A stretch of 64,000 nucleotides of DNA from GWE2-42-39 sp034003625 (lineage in GTDB: Bacteria > Bacteroidota > Bacteroidia > Bacteroidales > Prolixibacteraceae): contig JAVEYG010000020.1 of assembly GCA_034003625.1 (NCBI GenBank), forward strand, positions 1 to 64,000, written 5' to 3'. The notes beneath the pieces were generated by a model. It saw only the letters and a list, made by a program, of their open reading frames with translations. It ran no database searches and had not been told where the DNA came from. Position 1 is the first letter of the stretch; the number at the start of each line of letters is the position of its first letter. The translations under genes were made by a program, and so were the position numbers. Below, piece by piece: positions 18,496-27,408 of the stretch.

Positions 18496-18556
18496 GATCT
18501 TCGATTTTAAATGACAGGGAAAGATACAGATTTATTTGGAGAGCATACAATGAAAT

Positions 18557-19093
18557 CTATCTGTGGTATTTTAACTTGCTGAACAAATCCCATAAAACAA
18601 TGCCTGTACTGACCGAGATATTGAAGGAATGCTTGGTGCCAAATTGCGGTATTTCAATGCTCCCGTGACAACTGTTCACCACCTTTTGCTGTACCCCTTT
18701 TACTTCGTTTCCGAAAACCAGCGCCGTTTTTTTATATTTCTTCGGATCGAAATCGGGAAGGGAAATGCTGTTTTCGACCTGTTCGATGGCAAAGACCGAA
18801 TAGCCTTCGGTTTTTAGTTTCTCCACAGCATCAAGAGGCTCGGCAAAATATTCCCATTCCACTGTCTTCTCAGCATCGAGCGCTGTTTTGTGGATTTCTG
18901 CATTGGGCGGGGTGGCAGTGATCCCGCACAGATAAATTTTTTCAACGAGCAGGGCATCCGAAGTTCGGAATACCGACCCGATGTTGTTGCAACTGCGCAC
19001 GTTATCGAGTACCACTACGAGGGGCGTTTTTTTCGCCCGTTTGTATTGATCGGCAGTCAGGCGGCCAAGTTCGTTGTTTCGTAATTTTCGCAT
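18557..19093 (-). CDS. SpoU/TrmH-family RNA 2'-O-methyltransferase
   Basis: Transfers a methyl group from SAM to a ribose 2'-OH of tRNA or rRNA. The 178-residue protein has the three SPOUT motifs: VVLDNVRSCNNIGSVFRTSD (Asn and Arg of motif 1), LVFGNEVKGV (motif 2) and FNISVSTGIVLWDL (motif 3, the knot). It lacks the N-terminal L30e-like substrate domain of RlmB, so it is a minimal member; the target nucleotide cannot be read from sequence. Confidence 0.88.
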   Translation of the reverse strand: MRKLRNNELGRLTADQYKRAKKTPLVVVLDNVRSCNNIGSVFRTSDALLVEKIYLCGITATPPNAEIHKTALDAEKTVEWEYFAEPLDAVEKLKTEGYSVFAIEQVENSISLPDFDPKKYKKTALVFGNEVKGVQQKVVNSCHGSIEIPQFGTKHSFNISVSTGIVLWDLFSKLKYHR

Positions 19094-19176
19094 GGGGCAA
19101 AAGTAAGAAATATCGGGTAATCAATAACTGGTAAACAGTGGGAAGTCTCAGTTTTCAGCTTTGGGGTGCGGGTTTC

Positions 19177-19221
19177 AAGTCCAAAGTCCTAAGTCCAAAG
19201 TCCAAAGTCCAAAGTCCAAAG
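19177..19221. repeat. tandem 7-bp repeat AAGTCCA
   Basis: Six units of AAGTCCA, the second being AAGTCCT, plus a partial AAG, lie between the SpoU gene and arcA. The flanks (GGGTTTCAAG, GGTTTCATGC) are similar low-complexity text. Repeats of this kind are common between Bacteroidota genes. There are no spacers, so it is not a CRISPR. Confidence 0.85.
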
Positions 19222-19351
19222 CGATTGGTTCTTGAGTGTTAGTCTGAAAATCTAATAATCTAATAATTAGTCTGTTATCTCACGGGTTGCGAGTTTCAGG
19301 TTTCATGCTGTAAGTATTTATCTGACGCGGGCAATTCATCATTTTTCTGGT

Positions 19352-20611
19352 TTACCATTCCACTGTCTGGCGTTTGAATGGCATGGTCATGCAGCGGGCG
19401 CCACCGCCACCGCGTGCCAGTTCCGATCCTGCAATGGTAATGGCGCACCTCCTGTTCGGGATGCTTGCTTTCCCGTTCAGCAAATCTTCGGCGCGGATGA
19501 TCTCAAAACCATTTTTGTCCATTTCTTCAATGGTGTGTTCGTTGCGCTCGTAGCCAATCACCTGCCCGGGGGCAAAGGCAAAAAAGTTGGCCCCGCTGTG
19601 CCATTGCTCGCGTTCCTGTGTCCAGGCATCCTTGCTGCCCCCGCAGGTCACCGGTTTAAGGTTGATGCCTAATTTTTTCAGGGCCGACAGCAGATTTTTC
19701 TGTTCCCGGATAGAAACCACCCTGCCATTTTCAATTTTGATGTGAATGGTATGAAAACGGGTTGTTCCAAGGATTAACGGTTCGTAGATCATGCACGCAT
19801 CGTGGTCGAGAAAGGTGAAAACCATGTCAAGGTGGATGAACGATTCAGGGGTGTGGGGAAGCTCCTGCACCAACAGGTGATACGACCTTTGAGTATCCGA
19901 TTTCAACTGTTCGATGATAAAGTCGATTCCCTGCGTCGAAGTGCGGATACCGGTACCAACCACCAGGACATCTTCGCGGGCTACTAAAAAATCGCCCCCT
20001 TCGATGAAAATGTTTTCAGAAAAATCATTGTACGAGGGATCAATGATCCGGGTATTTATCAGCGGGTGATGGGTGAAAATGGCATTCATGATGATGGGCT
20101 CCCGGTCGCGTACGCTGCTGGCCATTTTCCCGATCAGTACCTGATCGTAAAACCCCATCGAAGCATCACGGGTAAACAGGAAATTGTGCAGTGGTCGCAG
20201 GCTGAACCGCTCGGCGCTAAGGTAATTCGTCAGGTTATCGCGTTTTAGCGGAACACCCTGTATCAGTTGGCGGGCTGTTTCTTCAGCTTCCAGTTCCATA
20301 AGGACGGGAAGAATTTTTAGCGCGTTTTCTTTCCTGCATATTTCCTGCAGGAGGGAATTTCTGACCTGATCGTTTTTCAAAATATCGGCCAGTAGATCTT
20401 TTACTTCAAATGTCCGGGTTATCTTGTTCAGTATACCCTTTAGTTGTGCGTATTCCCTGCCGGCTACCGACAAATTGAGAATGTCGCTGTACAGGGCGCG
20501 TTCTGCATTTTCAGGAGTCATCTCTTCCACTTCCCTGCCGGGAGTGTGTACAATAACACCTTCGAGCTTACCGATTTCCGAATAAAGCCCGGTTTTTATT
20601 TTTTCAAGCAT
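19352..20611 (-). CDS. arcA: arginine deiminase
   Basis: Hydrolyses arginine to citrulline and ammonia. The 419-residue protein has the guanidino-modifying fold: N-terminal IGKLEGVIVHTPG, FTRDASMGFYD (substrate Asp), FIEGGDFLV, HLDMVFTFLD (catalytic His), TCGGSKDAW, and the catalytic Cys in RGGGGARCMTMP near the end. No ornithine carbamoyltransferase, carbamate kinase or arginine/ornithine antiporter is beside it, so the usual ATP-yielding arc operon is not present here; it may serve nitrogen release or acid tolerance, or its partners lie elsewhere. Confidence 0.92.
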   Translation of the reverse strand: MLEKIKTGLYSEIGKLEGVIVHTPGREVEEMTPENAERALYSDILNLSVAGREYAQLKGILNKITRTFEVKDLLADILKNDQVRNSLLQEICRKENALKILPVLMELEAEETARQLIQGVPLKRDNLTNYLSAERFSLRPLHNFLFTRDASMGFYDQVLIGKMASSVRDREPIIMNAIFTHHPLINTRIIDPSYNDFSENIFIEGGDFLVAREDVLVVGTGIRTSTQGIDFIIEQLKSDTQRSYHLLVQELPHTPESFIHLDMVFTFLDHDACMIYEPLILGTTRFHTIHIKIENGRVVSIREQKNLLSALKKLGINLKPVTCGGSKDAWTQEREQWHSGANFFAFAPGQVIGYERNEHTIEEMDKNGFEIIRAEDLLNGKASIPNRRCAITIAGSELARGGGGARCMTMPFKRQTVEW

Positions 20612-20727
20612 AATGAACCTCTTTTCGGCTCCAAAGATACAAACATTGGAATGGTTGGCATATGAAACCGAAGTTTATTCGTTTTTGTTTCATAACATAT
20701 TTATCTTCGCAGAAACAATTCAGAAAA

Positions 20728-21312
20728 GTGAAAACAGGTTGTTTTTGGATCGTTTTTATGCTTGTCTTTTCGGTGTGCATGTCGCAGGAGGCAAGTCCTT
20801 TAAAGCCGGTTCCCGGGTTTAAGGTAGGGGAGGATACCCTTATTTTCAGGGAAATACCGCCGGTATACGTGTATCCCCGGAAAGATTTTAAAAGTAAAAG
20901 GTACGAGAAAGAATACTGGAGGTTGGTACAAAAAGTGAAAAAAGTATACCCGTATGCAAAAAAGGCCCACGAACTGTTGAAACAGTACACCGAGCAATAT
21001 GAGGCGACGCAGGATAAGAAACTCCGGAGAAAATATGTGAAACAGGCAGAGGAAGCGCTGTTTGGAGAATACGGGCCACAACTGAAAAAACTTACCATCT
21101 CGGAAGGACGGATATTGATAAAACTAATCGACCGTGAAACCGGTTCTACTTCTTACCAGTTGATACAGGATTTAAAAGGAGGATTGGTCGCTTTCTTCTG
21201 GCAGGGGGTAGCCCGCATTTTTGGCAACGACCTGAAATCGGAATATGATGCTGAAAAAGAAGACCGGATGATTGAAGAAATCATTTTTTATATTGATGCG
21301 GGAATGCTTTAG
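20728..21312 (+). CDS. DUF4294 exported protein
   Basis: A Bacteroidota-specific DUF4294 protein of unknown function. I place the start at GTG 20728, which gives MKTGCFWIVFMLVFSVCMSQ, a clean signal peptide of about 20 residues; an upstream ATG (20662) would add 22 residues that disrupt it. The mature part has IPPVYVYPRKDFKSKRY and a Lys-rich helical middle (RLVQKVKKVYPYAKKA), then the conserved GRILIKLIDRETGSTSYQL and GGLVAFFWQGVARIFGND. It is probably periplasmic. The ThpR gene starts 11 bases after it and is probably cotranscribed. Confidence 0.85.
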   Translation: MKTGCFWIVFMLVFSVCMSQEASPLKPVPGFKVGEDTLIFREIPPVYVYPRKDFKSKRYEKEYWRLVQKVKKVYPYAKKAHELLKQYTEQYEATQDKKLRRKYVKQAEEALFGEYGPQLKKLTISEGRILIKLIDRETGSTSYQLIQDLKGGLVAFFWQGVARIFGNDLKSEYDAEKEDRMIEEIIFYIDAGML

Positions 21313-21323
21313 ATTGGTGATTG

Positions 21324-21908
21324 ATGACAACGGGTAAACGGATATTTCTGGCTATAAAAATTCAAGCAGGACCGGAACTGCTGGATGTGGTTGATTTTCT
21401 GCACGATGAATTGGCCCGAGAACAAATCAGATGGGTAGGCGAGGAGCAGTTTCACATCACCCTTAAATTTTTTGGCGATACCCCGGAAGACAAAATGGAA
21501 CTTATTTCGGCAGCCGTGGAAGAATGTTGCATGCAGTACGAACCGTTTTCGTTCGGTCTTTGCAGTCCCGGATATTTTCGCGACCGGGAGCAGCTCCGGG
21601 TGATCTTCTTACAAACTTCAGGAACTGAAACGCTGGTTGCTTTTCAGAAACAAACGGAGCATCTTTTAAGTGGTCTGGGCATTCCGAAAGAAGACCGGGT
21701 TTTCAGGCCACACCTCACGCTGGGGCGTATCAAATCAGTGCGCGATGCCCGGCATTTTTATGAGCTGATGAAACAGTTCCCGCAGAAAACCGTGCAGGTT
21801 GTTTTTGTCAGTGAACTGATCCTTTTCGAAAGCATCCTGAAACCATCGGGTCCGGAATACCGGGTATTGGAACGGTTCAGGTTGAAGAAAGGCCGCAAAA
21901 CCAGATAA
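21324..21908 (+). CDS. thpR: RNA 2',3'-cyclic phosphodiesterase
   Basis: A 2H phosphoesterase that opens 2',3'-cyclic phosphates on RNA ends. The protein has 195 residues with both H-x-T/S motifs: FHITLKFFGD (about residue 46) and RPHLTLGRI (about 132). The ATG at 21324 is preferred to the overlapping TTG one codon earlier. It lies between DUF4294 and DUF1801 genes on the same strand. Confidence 0.93.
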   Translation: MTTGKRIFLAIKIQAGPELLDVVDFLHDELAREQIRWVGEEQFHITLKFFGDTPEDKMELISAAVEECCMQYEPFSFGLCSPGYFRDREQLRVIFLQTSGTETLVAFQKQTEHLLSGLGIPKEDRVFRPHLTLGRIKSVRDARHFYELMKQFPQKTVQVVFVSELILFESILKPSGPEYRVLERFRLKKGRKTR

Positions 21909-21974
21909 CATCAAAGAAAATACGCCGGTTGTTTGTTATAATTATTATTGAAAAACTTTAATCAGAAAACAAAT

Positions 21975-22367
21975 ATGCAATCCGATAATAACACAGGTTT
22001 TTCCAATATTGACGAATACATTGCCCGTTTCCCTGAAGAAATACGAGCGATTTTGGAAGAACTCCGGCAAACCATCCGGGATGCTGCCCCTGAGGCTGAA
22101 GAAACGATCAGTTACCAAATGCCGACATTCAGGCTAAACGGCAACCTGGTCCATTTTGCAGCATATAAAAACCATATCGGGTTTTACCCGGCGCCTTCGG
22201 GGATTGAAGCATTCCAAAAGGAACTGTCTGCATGGAAGTGGGCAAAAGGTTCGGTACAGTTTCCTGTTGACAAACCTCTGCCTTTGAAACTTATTGCCAG
22301 TATCGTCGGGTTCAGGGCCAGTGAAAACAAAAAAAGAGCAGCTGCAAAAAGAAGCGCTAATCTGTAA
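21975..22367 (+). CDS. DUF1801 protein (YdhG-like)
   Basis: A 130-residue DUF1801-domain protein of unknown role. It has the family's landmarks: IDEYIARFPEEIRAILEELR, AEETISYQMPTFRLNG, NHIGFYPAPSGIEAF and WAKGSVQFPVDKPLP, ending in a Lys/Arg-rich tail. The fold is thought to bind small ligands or iron-related cofactors in some relatives, but that is not shown here. The ATG at 21975 is used; an in-frame TTG at 21948 is less likely. Confidence 0.85.
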   Translation: MQSDNNTGFSNIDEYIARFPEEIRAILEELRQTIRDAAPEAEETISYQMPTFRLNGNLVHFAAYKNHIGFYPAPSGIEAFQKELSAWKWAKGSVQFPVDKPLPLKLIASIVGFRASENKKRAAAKRSANL

Positions 22368-22469
22368 AAAATAATAACCGTCACCGGCCATAGAATCATT
22401 GAATGAAAATTCTCCTGCGGAAGATTAGTGCTATTTTTGCCTGTTCTAAAAATTTTTAAAACGAAATTC

Positions 22470-23852
22470 ATGAACTGGACTAAAAAGCAGATATCGATAC
22501 TGGCTATTGTGGCCGTGACCTCATTTATGGGTACTTTTTTAATATCGTCGGTAAATATAGCATTGCCGGGCATTGAGAAAAGTTTTGGGCTTGATGCGGT
22601 TACCCTTAGCTGGGTGGTGACTTCTTTCCTGCTCTCCACGGCCATGTTCCTTTTGCCTGTGGGCCGATGGGGTGACCTTACCGGCATCCGGCGTATTTTT
22701 AAAATGGGCGTGATCATTTTTACTCTTTCCTCGTTATTGTGTGGTTTGGCAGGGTCGGGTTTTCAGCTTATCCTTTTACGATTTCTTCAGGGAATTGGTG
22801 CTGCTTTTACCAGTACCACCGGACCGGCTATTTTAGTGTCGGCCTTTTTGCCACAATACAGGGGCCGCGTTTTGGGGATCTCTGTATCGGCAGTTTATCT
22901 CGGACTTGCTTTCGGGCCTTTTGCCGGTGGGTTCCTGACCCAATATCTGGGGTGGAGGTCTATTTTCTTTGTTTCGTCGGCACTGGGAATATTCACTTCT
23001 GTTATTGCTTTTGTTTTTCTTGGGAAAGACGAAGTGCCGGAAAACGGCAGTAAAAAAGTAGACCTAAAGGGAACCCTATTTTACATGTTGGGGCTGGTTG
23101 CTCTGATTTACGGGGCGTCGTCCATTCCTGTAGCGCCGGGTTGGGTCATAATGGGGAGTGGGGTGCTGGCTTTGATTGTTTTCTGGATATTGGAAAGCAG
23201 GTCGCCGATGCCGGTGATCGAAACCCGGCTGTTTACCGGTAACCGGTTGTTTGCCTATTCGAACTTAGCTGCACTGATCAATTACAGCGCTACTTTTTCC
23301 ATTGTATTTTTACTGAGCCTGTACCTCCAGAAAATAAAAGGGCTTTCACCCCGCGATGCCGGGGCAATATTGATTGCCCAACCCATTATGATGGCCGTTT
23401 TCTCGCCTGTGGCCGGACGGCTTTCCGACCGCGTTCAACCCCGTTATCTAACAACTATCGGAATGACGATGTGTACGCTGGGACTGGTGGCATTTGCTTC
23501 GCTGTCCGCTACAACTTCCATCGGGTTTATTTTGTTCATGCTGATGTGGGTCGGACTGGGTTTTGCTTTCTTCTCTTCTCCTAACATGAACACCATTATG
23601 AGTTCGGTTGACAGGGCCAGGTACGGGCTTGCTTCCGGAACAGCTGCCACTATGCGGGTTGTCGGACAAATTATCAGCATGACCATCGCTACTCTTTTCT
23701 TTGCTGGCTTATTCGCCGGACAGACCATTGAAGCTGTGTCCGATAACGTGTTCCTGACAGCTGTGAAATGGGGCTTTGTGAGTTTTTCGTGCATAAGCAC
23801 TGTCGGTATTTATTTTTCGTACAGCCGGGGAAAAATAGCAAGGGAGAAATAA
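22470..23852 (+). CDS. MFS drug-efflux transporter (DHA2-like)
   Basis: A 460-residue inner-membrane antiporter. Motif A is seen as GRWGDLTGIRRIF in the loop after segment 2, and the antiporter motif C as GLAFGPFAGGFLTQYLGW in segment 5. The length and a central extra pair of hydrophobic segments suggest 14 transmembrane helices, as in EmrB/QacA-type proteins. The start at ATG 22470 (MNWTKKQIS) puts a short basic N terminus before the first helix. No membrane-fusion or TolC-type partner is adjacent. The substrate is unknown. Confidence 0.88.
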   Translation: MNWTKKQISILAIVAVTSFMGTFLISSVNIALPGIEKSFGLDAVTLSWVVTSFLLSTAMFLLPVGRWGDLTGIRRIFKMGVIIFTLSSLLCGLAGSGFQLILLRFLQGIGAAFTSTTGPAILVSAFLPQYRGRVLGISVSAVYLGLAFGPFAGGFLTQYLGWRSIFFVSSALGIFTSVIAFVFLGKDEVPENGSKKVDLKGTLFYMLGLVALIYGASSIPVAPGWVIMGSGVLALIVFWILESRSPMPVIETRLFTGNRLFAYSNLAALINYSATFSIVFLLSLYLQKIKGLSPRDAGAILIAQPIMMAVFSPVAGRLSDRVQPRYLTTIGMTMCTLGLVAFASLSATTSIGFILFMLMWVGLGFAFFSSPNMNTIMSSVDRARYGLASGTAATMRVVGQIISMTIATLFFAGLFAGQTIEAVSDNVFLTAVKWGFVSFSCISTVGIYFSYSRGKIAREK

Positions 23853-24190
23853 AAGAAGTTGTTAAAAGTTGCTTATCATATGGTGAGTGTAATTTTGTAC
23901 GGATGTTGTCAAATATTCAAGCCAAATCTATTTTCCGGATTGAGAAAGGGATGGCATGTGAAAACCCGGAAACTCTATATTTTTATGAAAAATGGATTTA
24001 TTTAAACCCGGGACGGCTTTTAAAGCAGCGCTTTTGTATATTTGTTTGCCTTCAGTAAAAATGATTTTGACCATTGATTGAAACAGTTTTTATGACCGGC
24101 TATGCTTAGAGAATAATCAATAAGATCAGGGGTTCAGGCAATGGGGGCTGAACCATAAACGAATACAATAAACTAAACCTAAAACGGACC
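23853..24190. other. 338-bp intergenic region upstream of the GntP-type permease
   Basis: It contains a -7-like box TATATTTG at 24037-24044 without a good -33, and a stem GGTTCAG (24131-24137) with CTGAACC (24148-24154) in what would be the leader of the permease gene. I see no gene in it. Confidence 0.5.
24037..24044 (+). promoter_or_regulatory. candidate -7 box for the permease-glycerate kinase operon
   Basis: TATATTTG matches TAnnTTTG exactly and would give a leader of about 140 bases that includes the 24131-24154 hairpin. No TTTG is at the expected upstream distance, so support is partial. Confidence 0.3.
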
Positions 24191-25519
24191 ATGGACTTAC
24201 TTTTTGGCATACTTATTCTTGCGGCAGGCATCCTGGCAATCATCCTGCTCACTTCCGTTTTTAAGTTCAACACTTTCCTTTCGTTGTTGTTAGTCAGTCT
24301 GGCAATGGCCTTGCTGTCGGTACCGGCGCCATCTATTGTGCCGGTGCTGAAAAAAGGTTTTGGCGGCACGCTCGAATCCATTGGGCTGATCATCATCCTG
24401 GGCACCATCATTGGCATTGTCCTTGACCAAAGCGGCGCCGCGCTGAGCATTGCCCGTTTTTTTCTGAAACGTACGGGAGAAAAGAAAGCCCCCGCAGCAA
24501 TGGGCATCACCGGCTTTATAACCGGCCTGCCGATTTTTTGCGACTCGGGTTTCATTGTGCTGAGTGGTATTTGCCGTTCGCTGGCCCGCAGTTCAAAAAC
24601 CGCGATTACCGTAATGGCCCCGGTGCTGGCCATTTCGTTGTATGGCGTTCATTGTTTGGTGCCGCCCCACCCGGGGGCCACTGCCGCCACCGGCATTGTG
24701 GATGCACCCATCGGCAACGTTATTTTGCTGGGGACGCTGGTTTCCATCCCGGCCATTCTTGTGGCGTATTGGTTCATCCGCCTGCGTTCGCATAAATTAT
24801 CGCCGGAGGAGCAGCCGGAAGAAAATCTTTCTTCTGAAGAAATTGCAACACCCCCTGCGTTGCTTTCGTTTTTGCCGATTCTTATCCCGCTGCTGCTCAT
24901 CACCATTAAATCGGTGCTTTCCATGCTTGCCGATCTGCCCGACAGTTCAATTATAAAAAATATAACCGGATTTGCAGGCGACCCGGTGTTTGCCTTGCTG
25001 GCCGGATGCTTCGCCGCCTTTCCGTTGCTGAAGCATTTCAGGATGGAACAATGGAACAAACTGCTGGAACTGGCCATTGAAAAAGCCGGCCCGATACTGA
25101 TTGTAACGGCTGCCGGGGGAACTTTTGGGGCTGTCATTAAAGAGTCGGGCATTGTGAACCAGCTGGGCGAACACGTGGCCACGCTGGGATTGGGTATCTT
25201 CATCCCTTATAGTATTGCCGTTTTGCTGAAAACCTCGCAAGGTTCGTCTACCATCGCAGTAATCACTGCCGCATCGATCTCGTCCCCGCTGCTGGATAGT
25301 ATCGGCTTGTCGGGCGAGTGGGGCAAAACGCTCGCCATTCTTGCCATGGGCGCCGGTTCCATGATGTTATCGCATGCCAACGACAGCTTCTTCTGGGTAA
25401 TCAGCAAATTTTCAGGAATGACGCCTTCCCAAACCCTTAACTATTATTCCGTTCCCACGGTGATCCTGAGTTTGGTTTCGTTTGCAATTATTGGTTTATT
25501 AACGTATGTGTTTTTATAA
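24191..25519 (+). CDS. GntP-family organic-acid:H+ symporter
   Basis: A 442-residue inner-membrane permease of the gluconate transporter family, with about 12 hydrophobic segments. Family landmarks are the N-terminal ILAIILLTSVFKFNTFLSLL, GFGGTLESIGLIIILGTIIG, the GLPIFCDSGFIVL loop, HCLVPPHPGATAATG, the late QGSSTIAVITAAS and AMGAGSMMLSHANDSFFWV. It is followed after three bases by a glycerate kinase gene, so the likely substrate is glycerate or a related aldonate. The DNA is visibly more GC-rich than the flanking genes. Confidence 0.92.
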   Translation: MDLLFGILILAAGILAIILLTSVFKFNTFLSLLLVSLAMALLSVPAPSIVPVLKKGFGGTLESIGLIIILGTIIGIVLDQSGAALSIARFFLKRTGEKKAPAAMGITGFITGLPIFCDSGFIVLSGICRSLARSSKTAITVMAPVLAISLYGVHCLVPPHPGATAATGIVDAPIGNVILLGTLVSIPAILVAYWFIRLRSHKLSPEEQPEENLSSEEIATPPALLSFLPILIPLLLITIKSVLSMLADLPDSSIIKNITGFAGDPVFALLAGCFAAFPLLKHFRMEQWNKLLELAIEKAGPILIVTAAGGTFGAVIKESGIVNQLGEHVATLGLGIFIPYSIAVLLKTSQGSSTIAVITAASISSPLLDSIGLSGEWGKTLAILAMGAGSMMLSHANDSFFWVISKFSGMTPSQTLNYYSVPTVILSLVSFAIIGLLTYVFL

Positions 25520-25522
25520 AAG

Positions 25523-26863
25523 ATGGAAAATTTTCAGAAAATAGCCAGGGAAATATTTCTGGCCGCAGTTGAAAAAGTGAAGCCCGACCGGTTGATCCGG
25601 GATAATGTGAATTTGAATGGACATTTTTTGCGTGTTGCAGGAAAAGAATTTCCCTTGCCCCCGGAAGGCCGGATTGTGGTAAGCGGCGCCGGAAAAGCAA
25701 CTGCGTTGATGGCTCGCGAGCTGGAAAACATTCTTGGCGACCGTATCCATAAAGGTCACATTGTAGTGAAATACGGGCATTCCGTTCCGCTAAAGATAAT
25801 AAACTGTACCGAAGGCGGTCATCCGGTTCCCGATGCAAACGGAGCGACAGGCACCTGTGAAATCGTACAAACCATTTCCGGCCTGTCGGAAAATGATATT
25901 CATATCTGCTTAGTTTCGGGCGGAGGTTCGGCTTTGCTGGCCGACACTCCGGAAGGGGTAACGCTCGAAGAACTAATGAAGTTAAACGAGTTATTACTGA
26001 AATGCGGTGCCGACATTACGGAAACAAACACCGTCCGCAAGCATCTTTCGGCAGTAAAAGGAGGAGGCCTGGCACAAATTGCCTCGCCGGCAACTACCAT
26101 CAGCCTGATCCTTTCCGACGTGGTAAACGATCCGCTCGATGTGATTGCTTCAGGCCCCACTGTACCCGACCCATCAACCTTTCAGGAAGTCAGGGAAATT
26201 TTGGAGAAATATCGGATGGCGGATCAGGTACCGCCTTCCATCCGGCAGATTTTTGAAAAAGGCGAAAACGGGGAAATACCGGAAACGCCCAAACCCAGCC
26301 ATCCGGTTTTCAGCCGCGTCCATAATTTCATTATCGGCAACAACCGGATTGCACTGGAAGAAGCAAAATCGGTTGCAAATTCGTATGGGTTTAACACCCG
26401 GACCGTTACCAGCAGCATGGAAGGAAATTGCGAAGAAGCAGCGCAGTTGATCGCCGAACAAATTCAGGCCACCGGTCAGGCAGAAAATACCTGTTTGCTT
26501 TTTGGAGGCGAAACAACGGTTCTGGTGAAAGGTAAAGGCAAAGGAGGGCGCAACCAGCACCTGGCTTTGTTGCTGGCAAAAATATTGCATGAAAACCTTC
26601 CTGGTCAGAATGCAACTGTTTTATGTGCCGGGACCGATGGCAGCGATGGCCCGACCAATGCCACCGGCGCGGTGGTCGACCAGTCGACCTGGAGCAAAGC
26701 CCTTGCCCGGTCAGCCGACGTGGAAGGTTTCCTCGCCAACAACGATTCGTATAGTTTCTTTAAAAATACGGAAAACCACATCCTCACCGGCCCGACCATG
26801 ACCAACGTGATGGATGTTGTGGTGGTATTGATTGGAGAAAATAGTGGCGTTACCAGCTGGTAG
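25523..26863 (+). CDS. glycerate 2-kinase (DUF4147/MOFRL family) with a replaced C terminus
   Basis: Phosphorylates D-glycerate, feeding it into glycolysis. It has 446 residues: an N-terminal DUF4147 domain (GAGKATALMARELE; CLVSGGGSALL; HLSAVKGGGLAQ) and a C-terminal MOFRL domain (GGETTVLVKGKGKGGRNQHL, CAGTDGSDGPTNATGA, and the final TGPTMTNVMDV). It forms an operon with the GntP permease. The last ten residues (IGENSGVTSW) are encoded by an inserted restriction-modification island; a downstream copy of the 3' end suggests that the original protein ended VVVLTERI. Its last 14 bases overlap the convergent Vsr-like gene. Confidence 0.93.
   Translation: MENFQKIAREIFLAAVEKVKPDRLIRDNVNLNGHFLRVAGKEFPLPPEGRIVVSGAGKATALMARELENILGDRIHKGHIVVKYGHSVPLKIINCTEGGHPVPDANGATGTCEIVQTISGLSENDIHICLVSGGGSALLADTPEGVTLEELMKLNELLLKCGADITETNTVRKHLSAVKGGGLAQIASPATTISLILSDVVNDPLDVIASGPTVPDPSTFQEVREILEKYRMADQVPPSIRQIFEKGENGEIPETPKPSHPVFSRVHNFIIGNNRIALEEAKSVANSYGFNTRTVTSSMEGNCEEAAQLIAEQIQATGQAENTCLLFGGETTVLVKGKGKGGRNQHLALLLAKILHENLPGQNATVLCAGTDGSDGPTNATGAVVDQSTWSKALARSADVEGFLANNDSYSFFKNTENHILTGPTMTNVMDVVVVLIGENSGVTSW
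26787..26831 (+). repeat. left copy of the 45-bp direct repeat flanking the R-M island
   Basis: CCGGCCCGACC...GGTGGTATTGA within the glycerate kinase gene, encoding the MOFRL end. It matches 29433-29476 except for one extra A in GACCAACG. Confidence 0.97.
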
Positions 26864-27359
26864 TTTGTGGATTATTCAGTTGGCAGTCTTCTATATATGA
26901 GATAATCCGGCTGATACATACTGCAAACTCCTTTTTGATTTCATGTTCCCAAAATCGCATTACATGCCAGCCTTTTTCTGAATAGTATCGGTTATTTTCT
27001 ACATCCCTTTGCATATTCCTTTCTATTTTGGGAATCCAAAAGTCTCTGTTCGATTTTATTTTGCTTTTTTTCTCTTCCCAATTGTGGCCATGCCAAAATT
27101 CGCCATCAATAAAAATAATTAACTTATACCTGGAAATAACAATGTCCGGGGTTCCCGGGAGTTTTTTTACATTTTTACGATACCGTATGCCAATGCCCCA
27201 TAAAAATTTGCGGAGTTTTAATTCAGGTTTTGTATTCTCACTTTTAATCCGGCGCATCAACTCAGAACGGTCTTTTGTTGTGTAGAAACCATTTGCTTCA
27301 TTAAACCGTGGAACTTTAATATTAATTTCCGGGTATTTTGCCATTGATAAATTGTTCAT
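26850..27359 (-). CDS. Vsr-like very-short-patch repair endonuclease
   Basis: Expected to nick beside T:G mismatches that arise when methylcytosines made by the adjacent C5 methyltransferase deaminate. It has 169 residues, with a Bacteroidota-style N-terminal extension of about 28 residues before RSELMRRIKSENTKPEL. The core has the catalytic Asp in LPGTPDIVIS, the FIDGEFWHGHNW strand/loop and VMRFWEHEIK. The Cys residues that bind zinc in E. coli Vsr (after the His cluster and in the WEC motif) are replaced by Trp and His. It is divergent from the methyltransferase, and its stop lies within a palindrome shared with the end of the kinase gene. Confidence 0.88.
   Translation of the reverse strand: MNNLSMAKYPEINIKVPRFNEANGFYTTKDRSELMRRIKSENTKPELKLRKFLWGIGIRYRKNVKKLPGTPDIVISRYKLIIFIDGEFWHGHNWEEKKSKIKSNRDFWIPKIERNMQRDVENNRYYSEKGWHVMRFWEHEIKKEFAVCISRIISYIEDCQLNNPQTTSW
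26851..26862. repeat. palindrome encoding both convergent C termini
   Basis: TACCAGCTGGTA is a perfect 12-bp palindrome. Read rightward it gives the kinase end Thr-Ser-Trp-stop (TAG), and read leftward the Vsr-like end Thr-Ser-Trp-stop (TAA). Confidence 0.95.
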
Positions 27360-27408
27360 TATTTTATTGCAAATTTCTTGTTTTTAAATAGAATTTACAA
27401 TTTATTTG

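Noticed and set aside
19177..19221. CRISPR-like repeats
   Set aside because: The 7-bp units are contiguous with no spacers and no cas genes nearby.
19352..20611. Arginine deiminase pathway operon
   Set aside because: Only the deiminase is present; no carbamoyltransferase, carbamate kinase or antiporter gene is adjacent.
20604..21098. 164-codon minus-strand frame over the DUF4294 gene
   Set aside because: It lies antisense to a well-supported DUF4294 coding region with a signal peptide and conserved motifs; its own translation is Cys/Ser/Phe-rich without family resemblance.
26174..26590. 138-codon minus-strand frame inside the glycerate kinase gene
   Set aside because: It is antisense to the conserved MOFRL/DUF4147 region and has no recognisable features.
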